Both the position numbers and the translations under genes were made by a program. Shown here piece after piece: positions 1 through 7,150 of a stretch of 11,429 nt of DNA. Below the pieces are notes generated by a model, which had not been told where the DNA came from, did not search any database, and worked only from the letters and a program-made list of their open reading frames with translations. The stretch's first letter is position 1. Every line of letters starts with the position of its first letter. This stretch comes from Setomelanomma holmii (lineage: Eukaryota; Ascomycota; Dothideomycetes; Pleosporales; Phaeosphaeriaceae): NCBI GenBank assembly GCA_010015745.1, contig ML978455.1, positions 1 to 11,429 on the forward strand, written 5' to 3'.

Positions 1-481
1 GACACCAAGCAATACGCACGAGTTTGGATCTCAGTCAAAGCTTATAAGCAATTCCTTCACTTAATCGCCAGTTACAGTTTAGGCTAGCTTCTCTTAGCTT
101 ATTAAAGGCAGTGAACTAAAAGTACACTAAAACGCGCTTCAAGCTGCTCGTATTACTAAGCTTGAAGAGCAATCAGCAGCAATAACTAAGAGAAAATCGC
201 GTAAACGTAAGCAGATCTAGCAAGGTGGTACAATAGAGTATGGTGAGGCAGCATCTCAGGTAGCTGCTGAGGCGTCTATAGCAGCTCAGCCAGCGAAGAA
301 GGCTCGTAGTAGTAGTAACTAAGAAAGAGCTTAACTAGCTCTACGGCGTTGTGAGAGCTGCAGAGAGACTAGGCACAACGCTCGCAGGTGAAAAAAGGAT
401 ACAGAGATATATTCTGAATATAGTGTGAGCACAACGTATATAGGCTCCTTGTTTGATAGCAATGAAATTGAAGATCTGTAG
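1..481 (+). pseudogene. Pogo-like transposase, C-terminal fragment (element A)
   Basis: This is a decayed C-terminal third of a DDE transposase, readable only by comparison with element F. Near 349-394 a zinc knuckle can be read as C-X2-C-X4-H, but the last cysteine is lost: the codons there give Arg-Arg and then a TGA stop. An acidic, Ser-rich tail follows, ending in STTYIGSLFDSNEIEDL before a TAG at 479-481. F has the matching tail STTYVGSLFGSNESED. There are many earlier stops, mostly TAG. In the family the knuckle presumably binds nucleic acid; that role is inferred. No catalytic Asp lies in this part. Confidence 0.75.
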
Positions 482-508
482 CATAGGTTGGTCGTGCCAA
501 GGAAAACT

Positions 509-539
509 GACCAGCTCGATGGGGTGACCAGCTCGATGG
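509..539 (+). repeat. Two subterminal 17-bp-spaced boxes, right end of element A
   Basis: The box GACCAGCTCGATGG occurs twice, at 509-522 and 526-539, so the period is exactly 17 bp. The second copy ends 10 bp from the element end. The equivalent end of F has two GGCAGCT boxes with the same spacing. A role as transposase-binding sites is inferred from position and repetition. Confidence 0.8.
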
Positions 540-551
540 TGGAATACGTTA

Positions 552-644
552 GTAGTTAAAGTATAAAGAATAGAGACTAGATAGTAGAGACTTGGTATAT
601 TTTCAATAGCTTAGTAGATTAAGTAGCTTAGTATTAGAATACGT
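552..644 (+). mobile_element. Element H: right-end remnant of another subfamily III copy
   Basis: Directly after A and its TA comes a second sequence that looks like a subfamily III right end. It has AGCTTAGTA-like boxes at 608 and 625 (17 bp apart), then TTAGAATACGT ending at 644, followed by TA at 645-646. Only about 40 bp align convincingly with the end of F (GCTTAGTAGTAGAATACGT in F against GCTTAGTATTAGAATACGT here). The simplest reading is that A inserted at a TA close to the end of an older relative. Confidence 0.5.
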
Positions 645-660
645 TAATCTTGGTATACTT

Positions 661-963
661 TTGTTGATACGGCAAAGGTAAGGTTGAATCAAGTAACAGT
701 CGTTGCAACGAGTTGAGGTAGATGGTTGATTGCTAGAAGCAGCAAGGTTGCACCACCTAGAGGAAATACACCTTCTAGAGGAAATACACCTTCTAGAGGA
801 AATACACCTTGTGCACGGGCTACCTAGTCACCTGAGTAGGTGCTTTCACTCTACATACAGTAGTTTGATTCCCAACAACTTTTTATAGTATATTAGTCTC
901 TAGTAGAATAAGTAGTATAATACTAAGTAGAAAATAGTTTTAAAGTTTTTTCTTTATCTTTAT
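661..963. mobile_element. Possible ~300-bp insertion flanked by a 7-bp direct repeat
   Basis: TATACTT occurs at 654-660 and again at 964-970, immediately before element D begins. The stretch between them starts TTGTTGATACGG, resembles neither the pogo copies nor any reading frame I recognise, and ends in an AT-rich run. A solo LTR or small non-autonomous element with a short target duplication is possible. A 7-bp match in AT-rich DNA can also be chance. The stretch holds the 18-bp minisatellite and a short CACCT/AGGTG palindrome (about 830-843). No gene is seen from 645 to 971. Confidence 0.3.
757..810 (+). repeat. Minisatellite: three perfect 18-bp units
   Basis: The unit CTAGAGGAAATACACCTT is repeated three times without a mismatch (757-774, 775-792, 793-810). 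The period is a multiple of three, and one frame reads as the hexapeptide repeat PRGNTP/SRGNTP. A stop follows soon after, so coding is not supported. Perfect units stand out here because neighbouring repeated DNA is heavily mutated, which suggests a recent local expansion. Confidence 0.95.
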
Positions 964-971
964 TATACTTA

Positions 972-1063
972 ACGTGTTTCTTATGCAAGGTAGTAACCTA
1001 AGCGAGTTAGTAGCTCTACTCTACTAACACGTCTGCGTAGTAACGCTGCGTAACACTATAATA
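972..1063 (-). repeat. Right terminal inverted repeat of element D
   Basis: The sequence begins ACGTGTTTC after TA and aligns base for base with the left end of E over about 90 bp. The alignment includes the CAACACG.CTGCG block, here CTAACACGTCTGCG. Two mutated boxes start at 985 (GCAAGGTAGT) and 1002 (GCGAGTTAGT), again 17 bp apart. An extra ~25 bp just inward (about 1062-1086) is absent from E. Confidence 0.8.
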
Positions 1064-1112
1064 GTATTTTGTACTATGTGCTACAGTAGATTATACTTTA
1101 GAATCTTTACTA

Positions 1113-1177
1113 ACGTACTCCACAGGCGAGTCGCCCACCTTGCCAAGACCCCACCAAAATCTACTGTCACCTACAGT
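1113..1177 (+). repeat. Left terminal inverted repeat of element B
   Basis: This 65-bp repeat pairs with 2862-2926 with three mismatches. It holds one GCGAGTCGCC box starting at 1126, followed by CACCTTGCCAAG and CCCCACCAAAA blocks. B has a single box here, whereas C has two. Confidence 0.92.
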
Positions 1178-1186
1178 AGAAACGCA

Positions 1187-2803
1187 ATGACTCTACAACA
1201 CAACAAGCTACCAGTTTCAAAAGAGGCTCAATTGCAGCTTGCGCTAGAGGCTATCAAACAAGATGCAAACCTCTCAGAACGACGCGCTGCTACTATCTAC
1301 AAAGTTCCTCGAAAGACGCTTGCTGACCAACGCGCTGGAAAGCAGTATCGACGCAATTGCGCGCCTAACAGAGGCGGAGGTGATTGTTCAGTATATACTT
1401 GACCTTGACGCGGGAGGATTTCCTCCCTAGCTTGCTGCTGTCAAGGACATGGCTGATCTACTGCGCAAGGAGCGTAGCCAACAGCAGGTTGGCGTCAACT
1501 GGGCTGGGACCTTTGTTAAAGGCCGCCCTGAGCTCAAAGTTAGTTTCAATCGCAAGTACGACTGCAAGAGAGCTCTCTGCGAAGATCCTAAGAAGGTACG
1601 AGACTGGTTCTGACTTGTAGAGAACACAAAGGCAAAGCAAAGCATCCTTGATGAAGATACCTACAACTTTGACGAGTCTGGCTTCATGATGGGCATGATA
1701 TCGACTAGAGCAGTGGTCACAGGCTCTGAGCGTTGAGGACGGCTGAAGACAGTCTAGCAGGGTAATCGAGAGTGGACTACAGTGATCTAAGGTATCAATG
1801 CAACTAGGTAGGCGATCCCACCCTTCATCATCTTCTAGGGCAAGAACCACCTCTCTGCCTGGTACCAGAAGCCTGATCTACCTGGCGATTGGGTTATTGC
1901 AGTCTCTGAGAACAGCTGGACAACAAATGCACTTGGCCTAGAGTGGTCGAAGCACTTTGACACTCACACAAAAAAACGTACTGTTAGCACAGTACAATTG
2001 CTTATTATTGACGGCCACGAGAGCCACAACTTGCGTAAATTCCAGCAGTACTGCAAGAAGAACAAGATTATCACTCTGCATAACTCCTCACTCGTCGCAC
2101 CTTCTGCAGCCTCTCGATGTAGGTTGCTTCTCGCCAATGAAGAAGTTGTACAGGTGCCAAGCTGAGAACCTAATGCGCAATCACCGAACTTGAGTTCCTG
2201 CCCTGCTTCATTGCTACTTTTAAGGAGTCCTTTACTGAAAGCAATATCAAGGGAGGCTTTTAAGGCGCTAGCTTAGTTCCACTTGACCTAGAGGCAGTGA
2301 TATCAAAGATAGACGTCCGCCTTTGTACGCCTACACCACTCACCTTCAACGACGCTCCTTGGGTGTCCAGAACCCTAAGTAATACCCTGGGATTTAGGTC
2401 GCAAACGAAGCTGATTTGAGAGAGGATGCAGAGGCATGTAGATTGCTCGCCTTCATCAATAGTTGAGGCTCTTGAAAAGTTCTCAAAAGGCACTGCAATG
2501 ATAGCGCATCATTTGGTGTTAATGACTGAGCGCAACGCAGAGCTTCAAGCAGCTAATGAGGCTGCCTCACGCTGTAAATCACACAAGAGAAAGCATATAC
2601 AGGCAGAGGGAGTTCTTACAGCTGAAGAGGGCGTGCGCTTAACTACCTTGAAGGAGTTTGCAGCACGTAGTGATAGGAAGAGAGCAAAGAAGAGCGCGCG
2701 CGCTGAGGGCAGTGAGCTGACTTAAAGGCGCTGTGGACGCTGCGGCAAGGCTGGGCACAACTCGCGCACATGTAAACAAGAAGCAGAAATAGTTTCTGAT
2801 TAA
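1187..2803 (+). pseudogene. Pogo-like transposase, broken by stops and three deletions (element B)
   Basis: The ATG at 1187 starts MTLQHNKLPVSKEAQ and is followed by a psq-type HTH (QLALEAIKQDANLSERRAA). A CENP-B-type HTH follows near 1400-1530, then the DDE domain. Catalytic Asp codons are at 1671-1673 (YNFDESG), 2010-2012 (LLIIDGH) and 2116-2118 (LQPLDVGC). Their spacing is DD35D once a 2-bp deletion is allowed for. Compared with C, B lacks 20 bp near 1366, 2 bp near 2078 and 14 bp near 2180, a total of 36 bp. Stops include TAG at 1428 (TGG in C) and TGA at 1611 (CGA in C). The C terminus keeps a coiled coil and an intact zinc knuckle, CGRCGKAGHNSRTC. It ends at TAA 2801-2803. Confidence 0.9.
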
Positions 2804-2890
2804 TATAGAGTACTGTGCAGCACCGTACAGGACTGTCTTCTACTGTACAGAACCGTTTTCAACTGTAGGTAACAGCAGATTTTGGTGGGG
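2803..2890 (+). repeat. 88-bp 3' non-coding block identical in B and C
   Basis: Bases 2803-2890 equal 5272-5359 at every position by my reading. The block runs from the stop-codon region to inside the terminal repeat. It contains several variants of ACTGTACAG (ACTGTGCAG, CCGTACAG, TACTGTACAG) and the GTTTTCAACTGTAGG stretch. The coding sequences just upstream already differ at several positions. Confidence 0.9.
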
Positions 2891-2926
2891 TCTTGGCAAG
2901 GTGGGCGACTCGCTTGTGGAGTACGT
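2862..2926 (-). repeat. Right terminal inverted repeat of element B
   Basis: Partner of 1113-1177. The inward part up to 2890 is identical to the same region of C, together with the 3' non-coding stretch from 2803. Confidence 0.92.
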
Positions 2927-3527
2927 TATTATCTACATTCTCTATTTCTACTGTACAGATGCAAGAGTTGTGCCTAGTCTCGGCGCAACAGCTACAGCGC
3001 CTCTTAGTGCACACTCTCTTCGTAGGCGTCTCGTTCTTCTTATAACTACTACCTACCTTTGCAGTAATTAAGTTAGATACCTTACTAACTATTAGGGTCT
3101 TCTCTACCTACACGTACTGCTACTTACAATCTTTGCGCTTTGTAAGCTCTTTAATAGCGCTTCGTATACGTATCTATTCTTTCTGTAGTAACACTATATT
3201 ATATACTATCTACTAAGCGCCTTTATTTAGCTACCTGACTTATTTATCTAAAGAACTTGCAGAGAAATCTAAGCACCTTTGTATTCTCTGTTAAATAAGC
3301 GTTAATTACGCCTCTACTTTGTAGGCGTTGCGCAGTGTTTTTACTGAGTAATGTTATTCTATTGTAGTAGAGTTAGTGTACGCAATCTTACGTTAAGCTT
3401 AGATAGCACTACTTCTAAGTTAAATAGAACTAGTCTAGCGCCTCTAAAGTCTGCGTAAGCGTTCTTCTTAGTAAACGTTAGCTCGTAGGTAGCTTTGAAG
3501 GCTAGTAGAAAGATTTCTTTGCTGATA

Positions 3528-3609
3528 ACGTATTTGATAAGCGAGTCGGCCAGACAAGCGAGTCGGCCACCTTGCCAAGCCCCCACCAAAACCTATCGTT
3601 ACCTACAGT
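3528..3609 (+). repeat. Left terminal inverted repeat of element C with a duplicated box
   Basis: GCGAGTCGGCC occurs at 3541-3551 and again at 3558-3568, 17 bp apart. The right end (5331-5395) has a single copy. Apart from this 17-bp step the two ends match closely, including the ACCTTGCCAAGCCCCCACC block. Confidence 0.92.
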
Positions 3610-3618
3610 AGGAACGCG

Positions 3619-5272
3619 ATAACCCAACATCACAAGCAGTTACCAGCTTCAAAGGAGGCTCAAGTACAGCTTGCGCTTCAGGCTATCAAACGAGACGCGA
3701 ATCTCTCAGAACGACAGGCTGCTAAGATCTACGAAGTCCCCTAAACAACACTAGCTGACTGACGCACTAGAAAGCAGTTTTGACGCGATTGCGCGCCCGA
3801 CTCACGGAAACTCAGCCTAACAGAGGAGGACGTAATTGTTCAGGATATACTTGAACTCTCTGAGCGAGGATTCCCGTCCTGGCTTAGCGCTGTGAAGGAT
3901 ATAGCTGATCAACTGCTCAAGGAGCGCGGCCAGCGGCCGGTAGGCAATCGCTGGGCTAACAACTTCGTCAAACGTCGCCCTGAGCTCAGAGTCAGTTTCA
4001 ATCGCAAGTACGACCACAAGAGAGCCCTCTGCGAAGATCCTGAAGCTGTACAAGGCTGGTTCCGACTTGTAGAGAATACAAAGGCAAAGCACAGCATCCT
4101 CGATGAAGACTCATACAACTTTGACAAGTCTGGCTTTATGATAGGCGTAATATCAGTTAGAGCAGTAGTTACAGGCTCTGAGCGTCGAGGACGGCCAAAG
4201 ACGGTACAGCAGGGTGATCGAGAGTGGACTATGGTGATCATAGGCATCAACGCAACTAGGTGGGCAATCCCACCCTTTGTCATCTTCCAGGGCAAGAACC
4301 ACCTCTCCGCCTGGTACAAGGAGGAAAACCTACCTCCTGATTAGGTTATTGGGGTCTCTGAGAACGGCTGGACAACAAATGAGCTTGGCCTGGCGTGGTT
4401 GAAGCACTTTGACGTTCATACGAAAAAAACGTACTGTTGGCACAGTACGATTGCTGATTATTGATGGCCACAAGAGCCACAACTCGCTCAAATTCCAACA
4501 GTACTGCAGAGATAACAATATTGTCACTCTCTGCATGCCTCCTCACTCGTCGCACCTCCTGCAGCCTCTTGACGTTGGTTGCTTTGCACCAATGAAGAAG
4601 TCGTATAGGCGCTAAGCTGAGAACCTGATGCGCAACAGGATAACTCACATCACCAAACTTGAGTTCCTGCCCTGCTTTATTACTACTTTTAAGAAGTCCT
4701 TTACTCAAAGTAATATCTAAGGAAGCTTTCAGGGCGCTAGCTTAGTTCCACTTGACCTAGAGGCAGTGATATCGAAGATGGACGTCTGCCTTTGTACGCC
4801 TACACCACCTACTGTTGAAGACAGTTACTGGTACTCGCAAACACTAAGCAATACCCTAGAGTTTGGGTCGCAATCAAAGCTGATTCAAGAGAGAATTCTG
4901 AGACATATAGACAGCTCACCTACCTTAATGATTGATGCGGTTGAAAAGTTCCACAAAGGCGCAGCAATAATGGCGCATTCTATGGTGCTGATGGTTAAGC
5001 GCAACGCAGAGCTTGAAGCTGCCAACGAGGCCGCCTCACGCTGTAAAGCACGTAAGAGTAAGCGTATACAGGCAGAGGGAGCTCTTACAGCTGAAGAGGA
5101 GGTGTGCTTAACCACCTTAAAGGAGTTTGCAGCGCGTAGTCATAGGAAGAAGGCGAAGAAGAGCAGGCGCGCTGAAGGCAGTGAGCTAACTCAAAGGCGC
5201 TGTGGACGCTGCAGCGAGGCCGGGCACAACTTGCGCACATGTAAACAAGAAGCAGAAATAGTCTCTGAGTGA
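3619..5272 (+). pseudogene. Pogo-like transposase, about 550 codons, start lost (element C)
   Basis: C aligns with B from the first codon, where ATG has become ATA (3619-3621, a RIP-type change). Domains in order: psq-type HTH near residues 10-55, CENP-B-type HTH near 70-125, DDE domain near 140-330, coiled coil near 430-480, and zinc knuckle C528-C531-H536-C541. Catalytic Asp codons are at 4123 (D169), 4463 (D282) and 4571 (D318), giving DD35D. Breaks are three stops between 3747 and 3783, TAG at 4342 (TGG in B), one extra A in an A7 run near 4423-4429, and TAA codons near 4614 and 4717. The last part, after 4717, is open to TGA 5270-5272. In the family the enzyme cuts and joins DNA at TA sites in the nucleus. 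Confidence 0.92.
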
Positions 5273-5330
5273 TATAGAGTACTGTGCAGCACCGTACAGG
5301 ACTGTCTTCTACTGTACAGAACCGTTTTCA

Positions 5331-5395
5331 ACTGTAGGTAACAGCAGATTTTGGTGGGGGCTTGGCAAGGTGGCCGACTCGCTTATCAAGTACGT
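5331..5395 (-). repeat. Right terminal inverted repeat of element C
   Basis: 65 bp, ending CTTATCAAGTACGT before TA. It has a single GCGAGTCGGC box on the minus strand, whereas the left end has two. Confidence 0.92.
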
Positions 5396-5771
5396 TATAG
5401 TAGATGTAGTTACGCGCTAAGGCTAATATGCTGTTACTGTAACTACGATTTAATAGCAAGAAGTAAGCAACGTTAAGGGGTTGTAGTAAGCGCGATAAGT
5501 AAGGTAGTATATAGAGAGTAATAATCTTGTTCTTCTAGAGTACTTCTAGAAATTAAGTAAGTAATAGCTCTTGTAGCTATTAATAACAAGTAATCTATAC
5601 GTTTCTACAGGCTTTGTATACGTATCGAAGTGTTTAAGCTAGGCACGCTAGATTATTACTTATCTAGCTATTTAAGCTAACTTAGATAACTTGGTTACGT
5701 AGTATATATAGATTAAACTAGGTAGAGATGAGAATCTTGCCTGCAAAGATTATAAAGAGTAGAATACGCTT

Positions 5772-6097
5772 CTGTGGTTGTAAGCTCAACTTGGAGAGAG
5801 AAAGAAGTTGAATTAGCCTCTACATAAGAAATCGAGCTGAGAAGCTCAGAATATATACTCAATAACTCGGGGCCTTAATAATCCGATCCGAGCAGAGAAG
5901 CAGTGATCTACCGTAGAGCACGATACAGTACCATCGATCACGGTAACGTGATCTACCAATGAGCATAGTACCGTACTCTACCGTGGAGTACGGTAACGAG
6001 TTCTACAGTAGAGTACGGTATAATCTATAGTTGATCACAGTAGAATCTACTCTCTCCAAGAGTAGCTTTTCTCCACGATAGCTTCTCTATTACTCTA
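5772..6097. mobile_element. Unclassified 326-bp palindrome-rich insertion in element D
   Basis: Comparison of D with E shows extra DNA here that breaks the transposase frame. It is flanked by ACGCTT (5766-5771) and ACGCCT (6098-6103), a likely 5-6-bp target duplication with one RIP-type difference. It starts CTGTGGTTGTAAGC and ends TATTACTCTA. CTTGGAGAGAG at 5790-5800 is the inverse of CTCTCTCCAAG at 6050-6060. The middle (5905-6035) is a chain of related palindromic units. There is no reading frame. It could be a solo LTR (a TG lies at 5773) or a small non-autonomous element; the ends are not typical enough to decide. Confidence 0.7.
5905..6035. repeat. Chain of palindromic units inside the 326-bp insertion
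   Basis: Variants of TCTACCGTGGAGTACGGTA recur about four times. Two clean hairpins are visible. GATCACG-GTAA-CGTGATC spans 5936-5953 (7-bp arms). ACCGTACTC-TACCGTG-GAGTACGGT spans 5970-5994 (9-bp arms). GAGTACGGT recurs at 6011-6019. Confidence 0.85.
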
Positions 6098-6337
6098 ACG
6101 CCTTGTACTAGAGTAATCTACTTGCAATTACTAGACTGTAGTTTCTTCGCTTTTCTAGGTTTCTCTAAGCCTAATACTACAAGCTAAGACGTAATCTTAC
6201 CTATTTGAAAGTCTAACTTATTAAAGTTCTAGGTATTCTTATCTACAATACTATACTTCGCCTTTATTAATTAAATAAGCTTAAACTAGAGCTAGATAAG
6301 CGCTAGGTTCTTGTAGGCAGCTTCCTAGCGATTATAT

Positions 6338-7150
6338 AGATAGCTCTAGCGCTTCTTAACTTTAGGTTTACGCTTAACAAAGTTGTTAACCTAGTGCTTA
6401 CTAACAGGCTTTCTACTCTACTCTCTTAGTAGTTTATTAGCTATATCTCGTACAGAGGCTTTGTTTGTAGTACACTACGTAAACTTACGTTAAGTATATA
6501 CCGTAGAACTACCTTCTCTTCTAGCTTTGTAAGGCGCTTTGAGTTTAGTTCGCAATCGCTTCGTAGGCGTTGTCTACTGTATTAGTCTTAGGTTGTTGTT
6601 TAAAGAACGTTGTAGATCTCTGCAGCACGTTTTTCGCTTTAACTTTGCTTTAATTTAATACTAGAGATAGTAAGGTAATGCGTTTCCCGTGCGAGTCGGC
6701 AACCCAAGCGAGTCGGCAGCTCCACCCCACCAACACGCCTGCGCGACGACAACGCGTAATGTCTCAACAACGCAACGTGCAAAAGTCCTATATTGAAGGA
6801 GACATATATATACCTTGCTATCTCTAGTATCAAATTAAAGGAAATTCGAAGTGAAAAACGCGCTGCAGAGAACTACAACGTCCCCTGAACAACGATCCAA
6901 GCCTGACGCGCTGGACGACGCCTGCGAAGCGATTGCGAACTAAACTCAAAGCGCCTTACAAAGCTAGAAGAGAAGGTAGTTCTACGGTATATACCTAACG
7001 TAAGTTTACGTAGTGTACTACAAACAAAGCCTCTGTACGAGATATAGCTAATAAACTACTAAGAGAGTAGAGTAGAAAGCCTGTTAGTAAGCACTAGGTT
7101 AACAACTTTGTTAAGCGTAACCCTAAAGTTAAGAAGCGCTAGAGCTATCT
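6338..7150. repeat. Near-identical inverted arms shared by D and E (226 bp each)
   Basis: D 6338-6563 and the reverse complement of E 6925-7150 differ at only two positions by my reading (6367 and 6493 in D). Just outside the tract, differences jump to about seven in 60 bp on one side and eight in the first 24 bp on the other. The tract includes TAG stops present in both copies. This fits gene conversion after mutation. Confidence 0.85.
6678..6758 (+). repeat. Left terminal inverted repeat of element E with two boxes
   Basis: GCGAGTCGGC occurs at 6691-6700 and 6708-6717, a period of 17 bp. The right end (8411-8478) shares the outer ~18 bp and the ACACGCCTGCGC block. Between these it reads GCGAGCGCCCCACG and so lacks the second box. 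Confidence 0.88.

Larger units (their letters stand above)
1..549 (+). mobile_element. Element A: 3' part of a pogo-type transposon, subfamily III
   Basis: This is the right-hand end of a pogo-like DNA transposon whose left part lies outside the window. It aligns along its whole length with element F (base 1 corresponds to about 9707, base 549 to 10253). Shared landmarks are the SNT.EFGSQSKLI-like stretch near the start, a zinc-knuckle remnant and the acidic tail. The right end reads GGAATACGT and is followed by TA (550-551), the expected pogo target dinucleotide. In-frame stops are frequent, so the copy is dead. Subfamily membership is seen directly from the alignment; the full length is inferred from F. 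Confidence 0.85.
1113..2926 (+). mobile_element. Element B: pogo-type transposon, subfamily I, both ends present
   Basis: This 1814-bp copy is flanked by TA duplications (1111-1112 and 2927-2928) and inserted in D. Terminal inverted repeats of 65 bp (1113-1177 and 2862-2926) match except at three positions, and both ends read ACGTACTCCAC. Removing B and one TA restores the D sequence ACTATTATCTAC, matching ACTATCATCTAC in E. That proves the insertion. Its closest relative is C. B carries a mutated transposase with three deletions but keeps the three catalytic Asp codons. Confidence 0.93.
3528..5395 (+). mobile_element. Element C: pogo-type transposon, subfamily I, best-preserved copy
   Basis: This 1868-bp copy is flanked by TA (3526-3527 and 5396-5397) and inserted in D. 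Removing C and one TA gives TTTGCTGATATAGTAGATG, matching TTTGCTGATATGGTGGATG on the minus strand of E. Terminal inverted repeats lie at 3528-3609 and 5331-5395. The left one is 17 bp longer because a box is duplicated. The transposase frame is nearly collinear over its full length with a net change of only +1 base, so C is the best template for the family in this window. Confidence 0.93.
972..6677 (-). mobile_element. Element D: old pogo-type transposon, subfamily II, split by nested insertions
   Basis: D lies on the minus strand and is the scaffold of the window. Its pieces are 972-1112, 2929-3527, 5398-5771 and 6098-6677. They are separated by B, C and a 326-bp insertion. When B and C are removed and one TA is kept at each junction, D reads continuously along the reverse complement of element E. 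The transposon right end is at 972 (ACGTGTTTC, preceded by TA at 970-971). The left end and roughly the first 140 bp of the element are missing at the E boundary (6677/6678). D differs from E mainly by C-to-T and G-to-A changes, so it is the more heavily mutated copy. Confidence 0.9.
1091..6677 (-). pseudogene. Pogo-like transposase, RIP-decayed and interrupted (element D)
   Basis: This is the minus-strand relic of a DD35D transposase, running from 6677 (near codon 20 by comparison with E) to a stop at 1091-1093. It is interrupted by B, C and a 326-bp insertion. All three catalytic aspartates appear changed to Asn: AAT for the NFDKSG site at 6220-6222, AAT for the second site at 5579-5581, and AAC for the PLDV site at 5472-5474. 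Each is a G-to-A change of the RIP kind. Around 3360-3527 an open piece carries FRGARLVLFN as in E. The zinc knuckle near 2950-3000 keeps its Cys/His ligands. No product is possible. Confidence 0.85.

Noticed and set aside
509..539. Short direct repeats as a CRISPR array
   Set aside because: Only two copies with a 3-bp gap, located at a transposon end in a eukaryote-like context.
1458..1850. Open minus-strand frame opposite the transposase of B (and similar ones at 3909-4319, 4346-4708 and 8089-8421)
   Set aside because: These are antisense shadows of the plus-strand transposase frames and show no known domain.
4766..5272. The 168-codon open stretch in C as an independent protein
   Set aside because: It is in the same frame as the DDE part (4409-4615) and only separated from it by mutated codons; it is the C-terminal part of one transposase.
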